Part shown: piece by piece, positions 34,804 to 44,157 of the stretch
Layout: each line of letters begins with the position of its first letter
How positions within the stretch are numbered: the first letter of the stretch is position 1
NCBI GenBank assembly: GCA_905480195.1
Contig: CAJQPN010000003.1
Span: forward strand, 87,755 to 151,754
Direction of reading: 5' to 3'
DNA: 64,000 bases
Source of the DNA: an uncultured Acidimicrobiales bacterium
GTDB lineage: Bacteria > Actinomycetota > Acidimicrobiia > Acidimicrobiales > Aldehydirespiratoraceae
Notes under the pieces: generated by a model
Database searches by the model: none
What the model saw: only the letters and a program-made list of their open reading frames with translations
Told to the model about the DNA's origin: nothing
Made by a program: the position numbers and the translations under genes

Positions 34804-36306
34804 TCATGCCAGGTGTTCAACGAACCCTTCGAGTTGACGCAAATTGCGAACCTCGAACGTTCCATCACAGTGCTGGGCGTACTCCCCGACGATGGAGTCA
34901 CCCGTGTCCCAGTAGCTATTCGGTTCTGGATTGAGCCAATGCACGGCGCGAGCTTTCTCACTCATAGCCTTGATGATCCAGCTCTCCGACGCGTGATAGT
35001 TGTTCCGTGCGTCGCCGAGAATCATGATCGACGTCCGCGGCCCGATGTCGTTGCCGTACTTCTCCCAGAACACCTGAAGGGCGTGTCCGTAGTCGGAGTG
35101 ACCGTCGACCCAAACGACATCCGCTTCGGTGTTGACCCGGTGAACGGCTTCGTTGATGTCCTCGACGCCCTCGAACATGTGGGTGACTTCATCAAGCCCG
35201 TCGATGAACACGAACGATCGCACCTTCGAGAACTGGCCGGAGATGGCGTAGACGAGGTGCAGAGTGAAGCGCGCGAACGCAGCGACCGAGCCGGAAATGT
35301 CAGCGATGACAAAGATCTCAGGTTTGTGGGGTCGCGGGTTTCGAAACTTCGGTTCGGCAGGCACGCCGCCATAGCTGAGGCTGGCACGCACCGTCCGTCG
35401 GAAATCGAGCGGACCCTTCCGGCCATGACGTCGCTTGCGTTGCAGGCGAGCGGCGAGCTTACGGGTCAGTGGGTAGATCGCCTTGCGAAGCGATGCCATC
35501 TCTTCACGAGACGCATGCATGAAGTCGACATCTTCGGGGAGGGGCTTGCGTAGCGTCTTGGCCATCGCTTCAACACCACGGTCGGCGACAAGGCGGCGAC
35601 GGATTTCAGCCTCGATCTCTTTTTGAAGACTGTCGATGCGTGACTGGTATTCGTCGCGCTGAAGCCGTTGCTCGAAGTCGGACGGTGCGTCGCCTTCCTC
35701 ATTCTGCTCCTGTTCGAGCAGGCGTTCGAGTACTCCGTCAAGGTCCAGATTGCGGAGCGTTCGGTACAGGTAATAGGTGCCACCGACAGGCCGGCCCGGC
35801 TCCATACCGGCATAGCGTTTGACCGCCTGACGAGCGACCCCTCGCATCATCTGTTGATCACCACGCATGAGCGATCGATAGAGCATCTCGGCAAGTTCTT
35901 CGGGCGAGAGGTTGTCGCCTCCACCGCCCTGCTGATCACCGCTGGATTGTTCGCCCGGCTGCTCTTCGTCGTCCATCTCGGGCAGCTCAACCGTGTCGTC
36001 GCCGATAGAGAACTCGTCACCGCGCAGCGAGAAATAGACCTCGAAGACGGTTTCGAATGCCTTCCAGTGGTTGTGGTGCTTGACCAGCGTCGCGGCCAGG
36101 GCGTACTTGAACGTCTGCCGATCTTCGAGCGGAACGTGCTTGATCGCCTGCATGGCATCGAGGTTCTCGGTGAGGCTCACCGGGAGTCCAGCTGCACGCA
36201 GCTGCACGATGAATCCGTTCAGCAGGTCGAGGATCGGGTCACCAATCCCCTCCGGTGTCGCTACAGCATCGTCGAACGCAGCACCTTCGGTGACAGACAT
36301 GGCCAA
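34804..36306 (-). CDS. CoxE-like von Willebrand factor A domain protein
   Basis: The 500-residue product has an N-terminal helical region (about 25-95: PILDLLNGFIVQLRAAGLPVSLTENLDAMQ, typical of the CoxE/DUF444-like class), an acidic Gln-rich linker (about 115-150), a helical basic middle, and a C-terminal VWA domain (about 330-500). The metal-ion (MIDAS) motif is D-I-S-G-S in FVIADISGSVAAFARF. Such proteins act with MoxR-type AAA ATPases as protein-complex maturation machines. It starts eight bases after the MoxR gene. Confidence 0.88.
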   Translation of the reverse strand: MAMSVTEGAAFDDAVATPEGIGDPILDLLNGFIVQLRAAGLPVSLTENLDAMQAIKHVPLEDRQTFKYALAATLVKHHNHWKAFETVFEVYFSLRGDEFSIGDDTVELPEMDDEEQPGEQSSGDQQGGGGDNLSPEELAEMLYRSLMRGDQQMMRGVARQAVKRYAGMEPGRPVGGTYYLYRTLRNLDLDGVLERLLEQEQNEEGDAPSDFEQRLQRDEYQSRIDSLQKEIEAEIRRRLVADRGVEAMAKTLRKPLPEDVDFMHASREEMASLRKAIYPLTRKLAARLQRKRRHGRKGPLDFRRTVRASLSYGGVPAEPKFRNPRPHKPEIFVIADISGSVAAFARFTLHLVYAISGQFSKVRSFVFIDGLDEVTHMFEGVEDINEAVHRVNTEADVVWVDGHSDYGHALQVFWEKYGNDIGPRTSIMILGDARNNYHASESWIIKAMSEKARAVHWLNPEPNSYWDTGDSIVGEYAQHCDGTFEVRNLRQLEGFVEHLA

Positions 36307-36313
36307 CGACAGA

Positions 36314-37192
36314 TCAGGGTGAAACGCCGTCGGCGGTGGCGAGTTCCTTGAGCGCCTTGTTGATGTCGCTCTGATACTTCAAGAGGATATTGATCGTCTG
36401 CGTAGCGGTCTGCTCATCGATCTTCTCGACTCCCAGAAGCACGAGCGTCTTTGCCCAATCGAGCGTCTCGGAGACACTCGGGTGCTTCTTGAGTTCGATC
36501 TGACGAATCGACCGCACCACTCGGGCGACCTGGTCGGCGAGGTTCTCGGTGATGTCGGGCACCTTGGTAAGCACGATCTCCTTCTCCCGCTCGATATCGG
36601 GGTAGTCGACGTGCAGGTAGAGGCAACGCCGCTTGAGCGCTTCGGAGAGCTCACGGGTGTTGTTGGAGGTGAGGAACACCAACGGGATCTGCTTTGCTTT
36701 GATCGTTCCGAGCTCGGGGATCGAGACCTGATAGTCAGAGAGGATCTCGAGCAAGAGCGCCTCGGTCTCGAGCTCGACACGGTCGACCTCGTCGATGAGG
36801 AGCACGACCGGCTCATCGGCGCTGATCGCCTCGAGAAGGGGACGGGTCAGGAGGAACTCATCGCTGAAGATGTCTTCGCTGATGTCGTCCCACTCTTCGC
36901 TACCGGACTCAGCCTGGATCCGCAGGAGCTGTTTCTTGTAGTTCCATTCGTACAGCGCCTTTGCCTCGTCCAGGCCCTCGTAGCACTGGAGGCGGATCAG
37001 ACGGGAACCGGTAATCTCCGAGACGCTCTTCGCGAGCTGGGTTTTCCCGGTCCCGGCGGGACCCTCGACGAGGATCGGCTTCTCGAGCCGGTCGGCGAGA
37101 TACACCACGCCAGCGATGCCATCGTCAGACAAATAGTCGACGCCAGCGAGTTCATCTTTCAGAGACGCGACATCGGAGAAACGGTTCGACAT
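36314..37192 (-). CDS. MoxR-family AAA+ ATPase
   Basis: The 292-residue ATPase has Walker A GPAGTGKTQLAKS (about 41-53), Walker B VVLLIDEVDR, sensor 1 LTSNNTRELSEALKRR and the MoxR helix insert. With the following VWA protein it forms the usual MoxR-VWA chaperone pair. The client is unknown. MoxR-CoxE pairs can activate carbon monoxide dehydrogenase-type molybdenum enzymes, but no cox structural genes are in this window. Confidence 0.93.
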   Translation of the reverse strand: MSNRFSDVASLKDELAGVDYLSDDGIAGVVYLADRLEKPILVEGPAGTGKTQLAKSVSEITGSRLIRLQCYEGLDEAKALYEWNYKKQLLRIQAESGSEEWDDISEDIFSDEFLLTRPLLEAISADEPVVLLIDEVDRVELETEALLLEILSDYQVSIPELGTIKAKQIPLVFLTSNNTRELSEALKRRCLYLHVDYPDIEREKEIVLTKVPDITENLADQVARVVRSIRQIELKKHPSVSETLDWAKTLVLLGVEKIDEQTATQTINILLKYQSDINKALKELATADGVSP

Positions 37193-37269
37193 GACCGGTA
37201 GGTTAGCGGGCGTTAACCACGGCCCCTAAGTCGGTACAGCTCCGATCCGTCAGCGGGCTGCCATCGATT

Positions 37270-38529
37270 TCAGGGCCGAACCTGTCCGGTGCCCCGGACG
37301 ACAAACTTCTCGGTTGTCAGTTGCTCCAGACCCATCGGTCCGCGGGCATGAAGCTTCTGGGTGGAAATGCCGATCTCGGCACCGAACCCAAACTCCTCAC
37401 CATCGACGAAACGAGTCGACGCGTTGATGAGCACAGCCGCTGCGTCGACCTCTCGGGCAAAGCGGTCAGCCGCCCCGATGTCATTGGTCACGATCGCTTC
37501 GGAGTGGCCTGTAGACGTCTCGTTCACGTGGGAGATGGCTGCGTCGAGATCATCTACCACCTTCACGCTCATCTTCATGGCGAGGTACTCCGTGAAGAAG
37601 TCCTCTTCCGTTGCCTCTCCCATCGCGACGATCGCCCGAGCACGCTCGTCGCCGACCAGCTCGACATCGCTCAACGCATCGGTGACCATCGGGAGAAATT
37701 CTGCAGCGATCGCTTGATGGACGACGAGCGACTCGGCGGCGTTACACACTCCGATTCGCTGGGTCTTCGCATTGATCGTGATCTCGAGCGCCATGTCAAG
37801 GTCGGCCGAAGCATCGACGTAGACATGACAATTTCCTGCTCCGTCGATGACATAGGGAACCGTTGCGTTGTCGAGGATCGACTGGATAAGTGACGGACCA
37901 CCACGCGGGATGAGGCAGTCGACGTAGCCCCGCTGTTGCATGAACTCGGTGGCCGCCTCGCGCCTCGTGTCGTCGACAACCACGAGCGCGTCGGGCGGAA
38001 GGCCCGCCGTCGTCAACGCCTCGCGCAGCACTGCAGCCAAGGCGAGATTGGAGTTGATGGCCGAGGAAGACCCTCGCAGGAAGGCGACGTTGCCAGATTT
38101 CAGACAAAGACCGAACGCGTCGCTGGTGACGTTGGGCCGCGACTCGTAGATGATCGCAACCACGCCGAGCGGCACGCGTGTCTTCTCAATCTTGATGCCG
38201 TTCGGACGTACCCAGCCCTCGGTGATCTCGCCGACGGGATCACGCAGGGCAGCGACTTGGCGCAGACCACCGGCCATCGATTCGATGCGGCCGACATCAA
38301 GACGGAGCCGATCCACGAGACCCGGATCCATACCGTCGGCAACGGCCGCTTCTACGTCGAAGGTGTTGGCCTCGAGGACCACGTCGACATTCGACTCGAG
38401 CAGTGCGGCCGCCGCTTCGAGTGCTTGGTCTTTCTTGGCTGTCGAGGCGACTGCGAGAGCACCCGTCGCAGCCTTGGCGCGGCGGGCCAGATCTGGGATC
38501 GGCGTCGGTGTCGTCCTCACGCTGCACAA
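37270..38529 (-). CDS. proA: Gamma-glutamyl phosphate reductase
   Basis: The 419-residue enzyme reduces gamma-glutamyl phosphate to glutamate semialdehyde in proline synthesis. It is an aldehyde-dehydrogenase fold: VPLGVVAIIYESRPNVTSDAFGLCLKSGN, LIPRGGPSLIQSI, and catalytic Cys in TQRIGVCNAAESLVVH are visible. The C-terminal end (GLEQLTTEKFVVRGTGQVRP) is standard. proB lies about 3.2 kb away on the same strand (41704-42801), separated by the plus-strand murJ-pspA group. Confidence 0.96.
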   Translation of the reverse strand: MCSVRTTPTPIPDLARRAKAATGALAVASTAKKDQALEAAAALLESNVDVVLEANTFDVEAAVADGMDPGLVDRLRLDVGRIESMAGGLRQVAALRDPVGEITEGWVRPNGIKIEKTRVPLGVVAIIYESRPNVTSDAFGLCLKSGNVAFLRGSSSAINSNLALAAVLREALTTAGLPPDALVVVDDTRREAATEFMQQRGYVDCLIPRGGPSLIQSILDNATVPYVIDGAGNCHVYVDASADLDMALEITINAKTQRIGVCNAAESLVVHQAIAAEFLPMVTDALSDVELVGDERARAIVAMGEATEEDFFTEYLAMKMSVKVVDDLDAAISHVNETSTGHSEAIVTNDIGAADRFAREVDAAAVLINASTRFVDGEEFGFGAEIGISTQKLHARGPMGLEQLTTEKFVVRGTGQVRP

Positions 38530-38562
38530 GCGTACTCGGAGCGATTGCTAGCCTCCCCAGGA

Positions 38563-39273
38563 ATGGCGCGTCGTCTCGAACCCACGGTGTTTCTCGCCAT
38601 GGTCTCCCCCTTCACCGTCGCAATGGTTGCCGGTGGTGTCGCTGTGGTACTCCTCGCAGGCGGCTCCTTGTACCTTGCTGTTGCTGGGGCCGTTGCCGTA
38701 TGGGTCGTCCGGGTCTTCGTCGCTCGAAAGGTCGCCGATCGTATTGCTGCGCTCCCTCCCCGGGTCGACCCGTTCGCTCTGGGGGAACCCTGGCGTTTCT
38801 TCGTGCGAGACGCCCTTCGCGCCCAAACCCGCTTCGCCGAGGCACGAGAGAAAACTCCTGACGGTCCGTTGCGTACCCGCCTTCTTGAGATCGGTGATGC
38901 GTTGAACGCTGGTGTCGAACAGTGCTGGGAAGCGGCCCGCTACGGCCAACAACTCAGCGACGCTCGCCGAAACATCGACGCGAGACAACTCGAGCGCGAA
39001 CTCGATTCGCTCCCTGGCGGCGATGTCCGTATCGGCTCGATCGACGCCCAGCTCGCAAGCCATGATCGCCTCGCTGCGCGCGAGGAGGCGATACGGGCCC
39101 AATTGGAGCGCACCGAGATCCGACTCGAGGAGGCCGTGGTGCGAGCCGAGGAACTCGTTACCCGAACCGGAACCGTCGACGATGTCGAGCCGGTCGGTTC
39201 TGCGATCAGCGACATCGTTCAATCACTCGAGGCGCTTCGCCTCGGCCTTGACGACGTCGAGGGAATCTCGTGA
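38563..39273 (+). CDS. Hypothetical membrane protein with coiled coil
   Basis: The 236-residue product has two N-terminal hydrophobic helices (about 10-30 and 32-50) and then a soluble, Arg/Glu-rich helical region. Residues about 128-210 look like a coiled coil (DARQLERELDSL, AREEAIRAQLERTEIRLEEAV). It starts with ATG 38563 and ends in a GTGA overlap with murJ, so the two are co-translated. A role near peptidoglycan-precursor flipping is possible from position only; I recognise no family. Confidence 0.72.
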   Translation: MARRLEPTVFLAMVSPFTVAMVAGGVAVVLLAGGSLYLAVAGAVAVWVVRVFVARKVADRIAALPPRVDPFALGEPWRFFVRDALRAQTRFAEAREKTPDGPLRTRLLEIGDALNAGVEQCWEAARYGQQLSDARRNIDARQLERELDSLPGGDVRIGSIDAQLASHDRLAAREEAIRAQLERTEIRLEEAVVRAEELVTRTGTVDDVEPVGSAISDIVQSLEALRLGLDDVEGIS

Positions 39274-40907
39274 ACACCGCCAGGCGAGGCGCCACGCTCA
39301 TCTCCATCGGCATCTTTTTGTCTCGGATCGCAGGCCTCGTCCGCGAGATGGTCGCCGGCCGCGTGATCGGAATCAACGGCGCAGCAGATGCACTCGCTGC
39401 TGCGATGCGGATCCCAAACCTCCTCCAGAACCTTCTCGGCGAAGGCGTCCTCTCGGCTTCGTTCGTCCCCGTCTACAGCGAACTCCTCGATGCCAACGAC
39501 GAACGAGCGGCGAGCCGGGTCGCCGGTGCCGTCGGAGCCATGCTCATGCTCATCACCGGCCTCAGTGTGCTGGTGATCGTTCTCGCAGCCCGACCGCTGA
39601 CCCGACTAATCGCTTGGGGCCTCACCGACACCAGCTTCGATCTTGCCGTCGACCTCACGCGGGTCACGGCGGTTGGCATCGGGTTCATGGTGATGTCGGC
39701 GTGGTGCCTCGGCATCCTCAACAGCCACCGGAACTTCTTTCTTCCCTATGTCGCCCCCGTCGTTTGGAACCTTGCCCAGATCGCCGCGTTGTTAATGGCC
39801 TGGCAGGGTGGCTGGAATGTCGCCGATGCCACGCGAGCGATGGCGGTTGGTGTCGCCGTGGGCGGCGCGCTCCAACTCCTCGTTCAGTACCCCACCACGA
39901 AAGTCCTCGCTCGCGGACTGCGGTTGGCGTTCGACACCGACAACCCCCACGTACGCGACGTCCGCCGTCGCTTCGGCCCGGCCGTTCTGGGTCGCGGCGC
40001 CGTCCAGATCTCGGCCTACGTCGATCTCCTGCTCGCATCGTTCCTCGCTGCCGGAGCCCTGTCCGCACTGTTCAAAGCACAGATTCTCTATACCCTGCCC
40101 GTCAGTCTGTTTGCGATGAGCGTGGCGGCAGCAGAACTGCCCGAACTGTCCCGGCTGAACCACGACCCAGCACAAGTCGCCCACAAAACCGAGGATGCCC
40201 TGCATCGGATCGCGTTCTGGATGCTCGCATCCTCCCTGCTGCTCATCGCTGCAGGCGAGCCGATCGTCGCTCTCCTGTTCGAGGGTGGAGCATTCACGAG
40301 CGCTGACACATCGCTCGTGTGGTTGATCCTCATTTTCTACGGCCTTGGTCTCCCGGCGATCGGCCTGTCGCGAATGCTCCAGAACGCGGCGTACGCCATG
40401 GGTGACACGGCGGGCCCAGCCCGGCTTGCCGCGTTGCGAGTGGGTTTGGCAGCCATTCTGGGAGCGTTGTTCATGTTCCCGCTCGATCGGGCGTTCATCG
40501 GTATCGACGGGATCGAACAACTGGGCGATGCGCTCGGAGTGGCGGGGCCGCTCGAGGCCACCGTTCGTGCCAACGATTCCGTCGTTCGCCTCGGAGCAAT
40601 CGGTCTCGCCCTCGGGTCGGCTATCGGAGCTTGGGTCGAACTCTTCCTGCTCTCACGACTACTCGATCGACATCTACCGTCGCTTCGATCCCCTGCCGCA
40701 GCCCTGATAGCCCCAGGTGGGGCCGCAGCCGTCGCATTCGTCGTCACTGCCGCACTCAAACTGGCGACCGGTGATCTCCCTGCCTTCCTCGCCGTCCTCG
40801 TCACTGTCGGCGTCGGTGGTGCCACCTATGTGATCATCGCGTTCCGTGCCGGAGTGCGCGAAGCGGACATTGTTCTCAGGCCAATACGCCGCGTCATGTG
40901 GCGCTGA
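39270..40907 (+). CDS. murJ: Lipid II flippase MurJ (MviN)
   Basis: The 545-residue MOP-superfamily transporter has 14-or-so hydrophobic helices. MurJ features include an N-terminal ATLISIGIFLSRIAGLVREM (with the conserved Arg), AAMRIPNLLQNLLGEGVLSASFVPVYSEL-type loop, and LPVSLFAMSVAAAELPELSR. It moves lipid II to the outer face for cell-wall synthesis. It starts with GTG at 39270, overlapping the upstream gene. The extended C-terminus (about 490-545) includes two further helices. Confidence 0.93.
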   Translation: MNTARRGATLISIGIFLSRIAGLVREMVAGRVIGINGAADALAAAMRIPNLLQNLLGEGVLSASFVPVYSELLDANDERAASRVAGAVGAMLMLITGLSVLVIVLAARPLTRLIAWGLTDTSFDLAVDLTRVTAVGIGFMVMSAWCLGILNSHRNFFLPYVAPVVWNLAQIAALLMAWQGGWNVADATRAMAVGVAVGGALQLLVQYPTTKVLARGLRLAFDTDNPHVRDVRRRFGPAVLGRGAVQISAYVDLLLASFLAAGALSALFKAQILYTLPVSLFAMSVAAAELPELSRLNHDPAQVAHKTEDALHRIAFWMLASSLLLIAAGEPIVALLFEGGAFTSADTSLVWLILIFYGLGLPAIGLSRMLQNAAYAMGDTAGPARLAALRVGLAAILGALFMFPLDRAFIGIDGIEQLGDALGVAGPLEATVRANDSVVRLGAIGLALGSAIGAWVELFLLSRLLDRHLPSLRSPAAALIAPGGAAAVAFVVTAALKLATGDLPAFLAVLVTVGVGGATYVIIAFRAGVREADIVLRPIRRVMWR

Positions 40908-40943
40908 TCGCGCGGGGGACAGACTGCGGTCTACGATTAATGG

Positions 40944-41702
40944 ATGTTCAGCTATCTCAAGAAGCGGTGGAATTACCTCCTGGCGGCGCTCAACTTGCGT
41001 CACGAGGAGAGCGCTGATCCGAAAGTTCAGCTCGAACAGGCTATCGGCGACGCCAAACAGCAGCACAAACAGCTCCGCGAGCAGGCCGCCAACGTCGTTG
41101 CGAACCAGAAGCAGACCGAGATGCGTATCAATGAGGCGCTCGAGAAGCTCGAGAGGGTGAACGCCAACGCCCGCCAGGCCGTGCTGATGGCGGAGGACGC
41201 ACAAGCCGACGGCGACGCCGAGAAGGTCGATCAGTACACCTCGGCAGCACAACAGTTTGCTGATCGGCTCCTCTCCCTCGAAGAGGAGATCGAGGGGCTC
41301 AAGCAGATGCACTTCCAGGCCACCGAGGCAGCTAATCAGGCCAAGTCGGCAATGAAGCAGAACGCCACGTTGTTGCAAAAGCGTCTCAGTGAGAAGTCCG
41401 CACTGCTCTCCAAGCTCGACCAGGCCAAGATGCAAGAGACCGTCAACGCCGCGATGTCGACGCTCAACGAATCCATCGGCGATGATGTCCCAACCTTCGA
41501 CGAGGTACGCCAAAAGATCGAAGCCCGTTACGCCAAAGCCAGCGCCGTGGCCGAACTCAACGAGACCAACGTCGAATCCCGCATGCTTGAGATCGAGGAA
41601 GCGGCCCGAGGGGTAGAAGCAAAGACCCGTCTCGCCCAGATCAAAGTCGACCTCGGACTCGCCCCTGCACCAGAGCCTGACGCGCTCACCGAAGGCGACT
41701 GA
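40944..41702 (+). CDS. pspA: PspA/IM30-family membrane-stress protein
   Basis: The 252-residue, almost entirely helical protein begins MFSYLKKRWNYLLAALNLRHE, an amphipathic start typical of actinobacterial PspA. Long coiled coils follow (KVQLEQAIGDAKQQHKQLRE to about 200). PspA forms ESCRT-III-like oligomers that protect the membrane. It follows murJ by 36 bases on the plus strand and its stop lies one base from the convergent proB stop. Confidence 0.92.
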   Translation: MFSYLKKRWNYLLAALNLRHEESADPKVQLEQAIGDAKQQHKQLREQAANVVANQKQTEMRINEALEKLERVNANARQAVLMAEDAQADGDAEKVDQYTSAAQQFADRLLSLEEEIEGLKQMHFQATEAANQAKSAMKQNATLLQKRLSEKSALLSKLDQAKMQETVNAAMSTLNESIGDDVPTFDEVRQKIEARYAKASAVAELNETNVESRMLEIEEAARGVEAKTRLAQIKVDLGLAPAPEPDALTEGD

Positions 41703-41703
41703 G

Positions 41704-42801
41704 CTACCGAGGAAGCGCCACCAAATCGTCGGCGTGTACCACTACCGCCGGCACACCCAGCGGTAGTTGGTCGCTGCGATGACCTGCAGCGCGCTTGATC
41801 TCGTCGGCACTGTGACGAACCAGACCCTTCGCGAACGCCTCGCCATTCGTGTCAACGATCTCGATCGGGGCACCGGGGTCGAACGAGCCGTTCACCTCCT
41901 GCACCCCGGCAGCAAGCAGTGATTTTCCCGCTTCCAATGCCTGACGCGCGCCCCTATCGACGACAAGCTGGCCCTGCGCCACCACAGCGAACGCAATCCA
42001 CGCCTTTCGCGCTGGCAGCCGATTCGAACGGGCACGCACGGTCGTGCCGACCCCCGCAACGCCTGCAACCGCATCGGCGACAACGCCCTCTCGACGAGCT
42101 GCAGCGATAACCGTGTCGACACCGGACCACGCCGCGATTTTGGCAGCAGCGAGCTTTGAGGCCATGCCCCCACTCCCTCGCACCGAGCCTGCGCCGCCCG
42201 CGAGAGCCTCGTGCTGATGGTCGATCTCATGGATCTCCTCGATGAGCGAAGCTGACTGGTCGATCCGGGGATCCGCAGTCAACAGGCCTTCGGTGTCGGT
42301 GAGCAGCACCAGCCGTTCGGCATCGATGAGATTGGCAACAAGCGCAGCAAGTCGATCGTTGTCTCCCCACCGGATCTCGTCATCGGCGATCGCATCATTT
42401 TCGTTGACGATCGGCACGACGCCGAGCTCGAGCAATCTGCCAAGCGTCTGACGAGCGTGCAGGTACTGGGCGCGGACGATGAAGTCATGCGGTACGAGCA
42501 GTACCTGCCCTGCGACTACGCCGTGCCTGGCGAACTCGCGCCGGTAGACCTCCATGAGGGCCGACTGTCCGACCGTGGCGACTGCCTGCAAGGTGATCGA
42601 ATCGGACGGGCGCAGTGCGCCACCGAGTCCCAATTCAGGGAGGCCCGCTGCGATCGCCGCCGACGTCACTACGACAATCCTGTGCCCGCCGGCTCGGAGT
42701 TCGACCACTTGACGGGCCAGAAGCGAAACCATCGACGCGTCGATCACACCTTCGTCATCGGTCAACGACGACGTGCCGATCTTCACCACGATCGAACTCA
42801 T
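41704..42801 (-). CDS. proB: Glutamate 5-kinase
   Basis: The 365-residue enzyme phosphorylates glutamate, the committed step of proline synthesis. It starts IVVKIGTSSLTDDEG and has an amino-acid-kinase domain with VTSAAIAAGLPELGL, NENDAIADDEIRWGDNDRLAALVANL and GSGGMASKLAAAKIA. A C-terminal PUA domain (about 275-350) follows. The start is ATG at 42799-42801, 28 bases after obg; the obg-proB order is common. It is separated from proA by the murJ group. Confidence 0.96.
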   Translation of the reverse strand: MSSIVVKIGTSSLTDDEGVIDASMVSLLARQVVELRAGGHRIVVVTSAAIAAGLPELGLGGALRPSDSITLQAVATVGQSALMEVYRREFARHGVVAGQVLLVPHDFIVRAQYLHARQTLGRLLELGVVPIVNENDAIADDEIRWGDNDRLAALVANLIDAERLVLLTDTEGLLTADPRIDQSASLIEEIHEIDHQHEALAGGAGSVRGSGGMASKLAAAKIAAWSGVDTVIAAARREGVVADAVAGVAGVGTTVRARSNRLPARKAWIAFAVVAQGQLVVDRGARQALEAGKSLLAAGVQEVNGSFDPGAPIEIVDTNGEAFAKGLVRHSADEIKRAAGHRSDQLPLGVPAVVVHADDLVALPR

Positions 42802-42829
42802 GCGCGCACCTGAAGACCTACTGACGAGC

Positions 42830-44071
42830 TCACTCATCTTCCTCGTAGTCGAAGCTGAAACCCCCGATATGAACGGTGTCGCCAGTCGTGACCCCAGCCC
42901 GCCGGAGGGCGGTAAGCACGCCGACCTGCTTGAGTCGGGCCTGGGCAAATTCGAGCGCCTCGTCGTTCGTGAGATCGCTGAGCGCAACGGCTCGAACCGC
43001 CGACCGACCAACAACGTTCCATGAACCATCATCGAAACGCTCAACCGAGATCTCCGTGCCGAGTGGACGATGCAGCGTGGTGGCCCCGATCGACGGTGTC
43101 GACTCGCGCGCCTCGCGGACGAGTGCGGAGAGATCACCGAGCACCGATTGGAGGCCAGAACGGGTCACCGACGAGATCACTGGGCCGTCGAAGTCGTCGT
43201 TGGTGGCCAGGTCGCTCTTCGATCCGACGACGAGACGGGGCCGCTCGAGCAGATCGGGGCGATAGCTGCCGATTTCGTTGAGCAGAACATCAAGCTGCGC
43301 TTGCGGCGAAACGTCATCCCATGGTGCGAGATCGAGGAGCACTAGGAGTACCCGAGCCCGTTCGACGTGACGGAGGAACTGATGACCCAGACCCTTCCCC
43401 ACGCTGGCCCCCTCGATCAGACCGGGGATATCGGCAAGCACCATCTCGAACCCATCATCCATCCGCACCACACCGAGGTTCGGTTCAAGGGTTGTGAACG
43501 GGTAGTTGGCGATCTTCGGCTTGGCCGCCGAGACGCTGCTGATGAACGTCGACTTGCCGACGTTCGGGAAGCCAATGATGGCGACGTCGGCCATCAGCTT
43601 CAGCTCAAGACGGAGCCAACGCTCCTCCCCATGCTCGCCCTGTTCGGCAAATGACGGCGCGCGCCGCTTGTTGCTCAAAAACCTTGCATTGCCTCGGCCG
43701 CCCTCCCCCGACTGGGCGGCAAGCCAGCGGTCACCGTGGTGGAGGAGGTCGGCCAACGGCGCTCGGCTTGCGTGGTCGAGCACAACGGTGCCTTCCGGTA
43801 CCTTGACCTCGAGGTCGCTGCCACGTGCGCCGTGACGATTGCCACCGCTGCCATGACTTCCACTCTCACCCTTGCGATGGGGGTGATCGCGAAAGGCGAG
43901 CAGCGACGCCACGTTGCGATCGGCAACAAGCCAAATAGAACCCCCGTCCCCCCCGTCGCCACCATCGGGGCCTCCCTTCGCAACGTGGGCCTCACGTCGA
44001 AACGCGACGCAACCAGCACCACCATCACCGCCCTTGAGGTTGATGCTGCACTCGTCGACGAAGTTGGACAC
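42830..44071 (-). CDS. obg: Obg GTPase (CgtA)
   Basis: The 413-residue product has the glycine-rich Obg fold (1-155: INLKGGDGGAGCVAFRREAHVAKGGPDGGDGGDGG-like), a GTPase domain with P-loop GFPNVGKST, DIPGLIEGAS and VGSKSD motifs, and a C-terminal OCT domain (about 330-395, FDDGSWNVVGRSAVRAVAL). Obg acts in 50S assembly and stress signalling. It is divergent from the HD-domain gene. Confidence 0.96.
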   Translation of the reverse strand: MSNFVDECSINLKGGDGGAGCVAFRREAHVAKGGPDGGDGGDGGSIWLVADRNVASLLAFRDHPHRKGESGSHGSGGNRHGARGSDLEVKVPEGTVVLDHASRAPLADLLHHGDRWLAAQSGEGGRGNARFLSNKRRAPSFAEQGEHGEERWLRLELKLMADVAIIGFPNVGKSTFISSVSAAKPKIANYPFTTLEPNLGVVRMDDGFEMVLADIPGLIEGASVGKGLGHQFLRHVERARVLLVLLDLAPWDDVSPQAQLDVLLNEIGSYRPDLLERPRLVVGSKSDLATNDDFDGPVISSVTRSGLQSVLGDLSALVREARESTPSIGATTLHRPLGTEISVERFDDGSWNVVGRSAVRAVALSDLTNDEALEFAQARLKQVGVLTALRRAGVTTGDTVHIGGFSFDYEEDE

Positions 44072-44157
44072 GCCTGCAAGGCTACGCAGTCTCCCGTCGC
44101 GCCACGCTGACTTTCGGTGCAGTCGACGCGCTGCCGTGCAAACGGGTCAACCGAACG

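Noticed and set aside
36314..37192. MoxR/VWA genes as part of a carbon monoxide dehydrogenase (cox) cluster
   Set aside because: No coxL, coxM or coxS genes or molybdopterin genes are present in the window.
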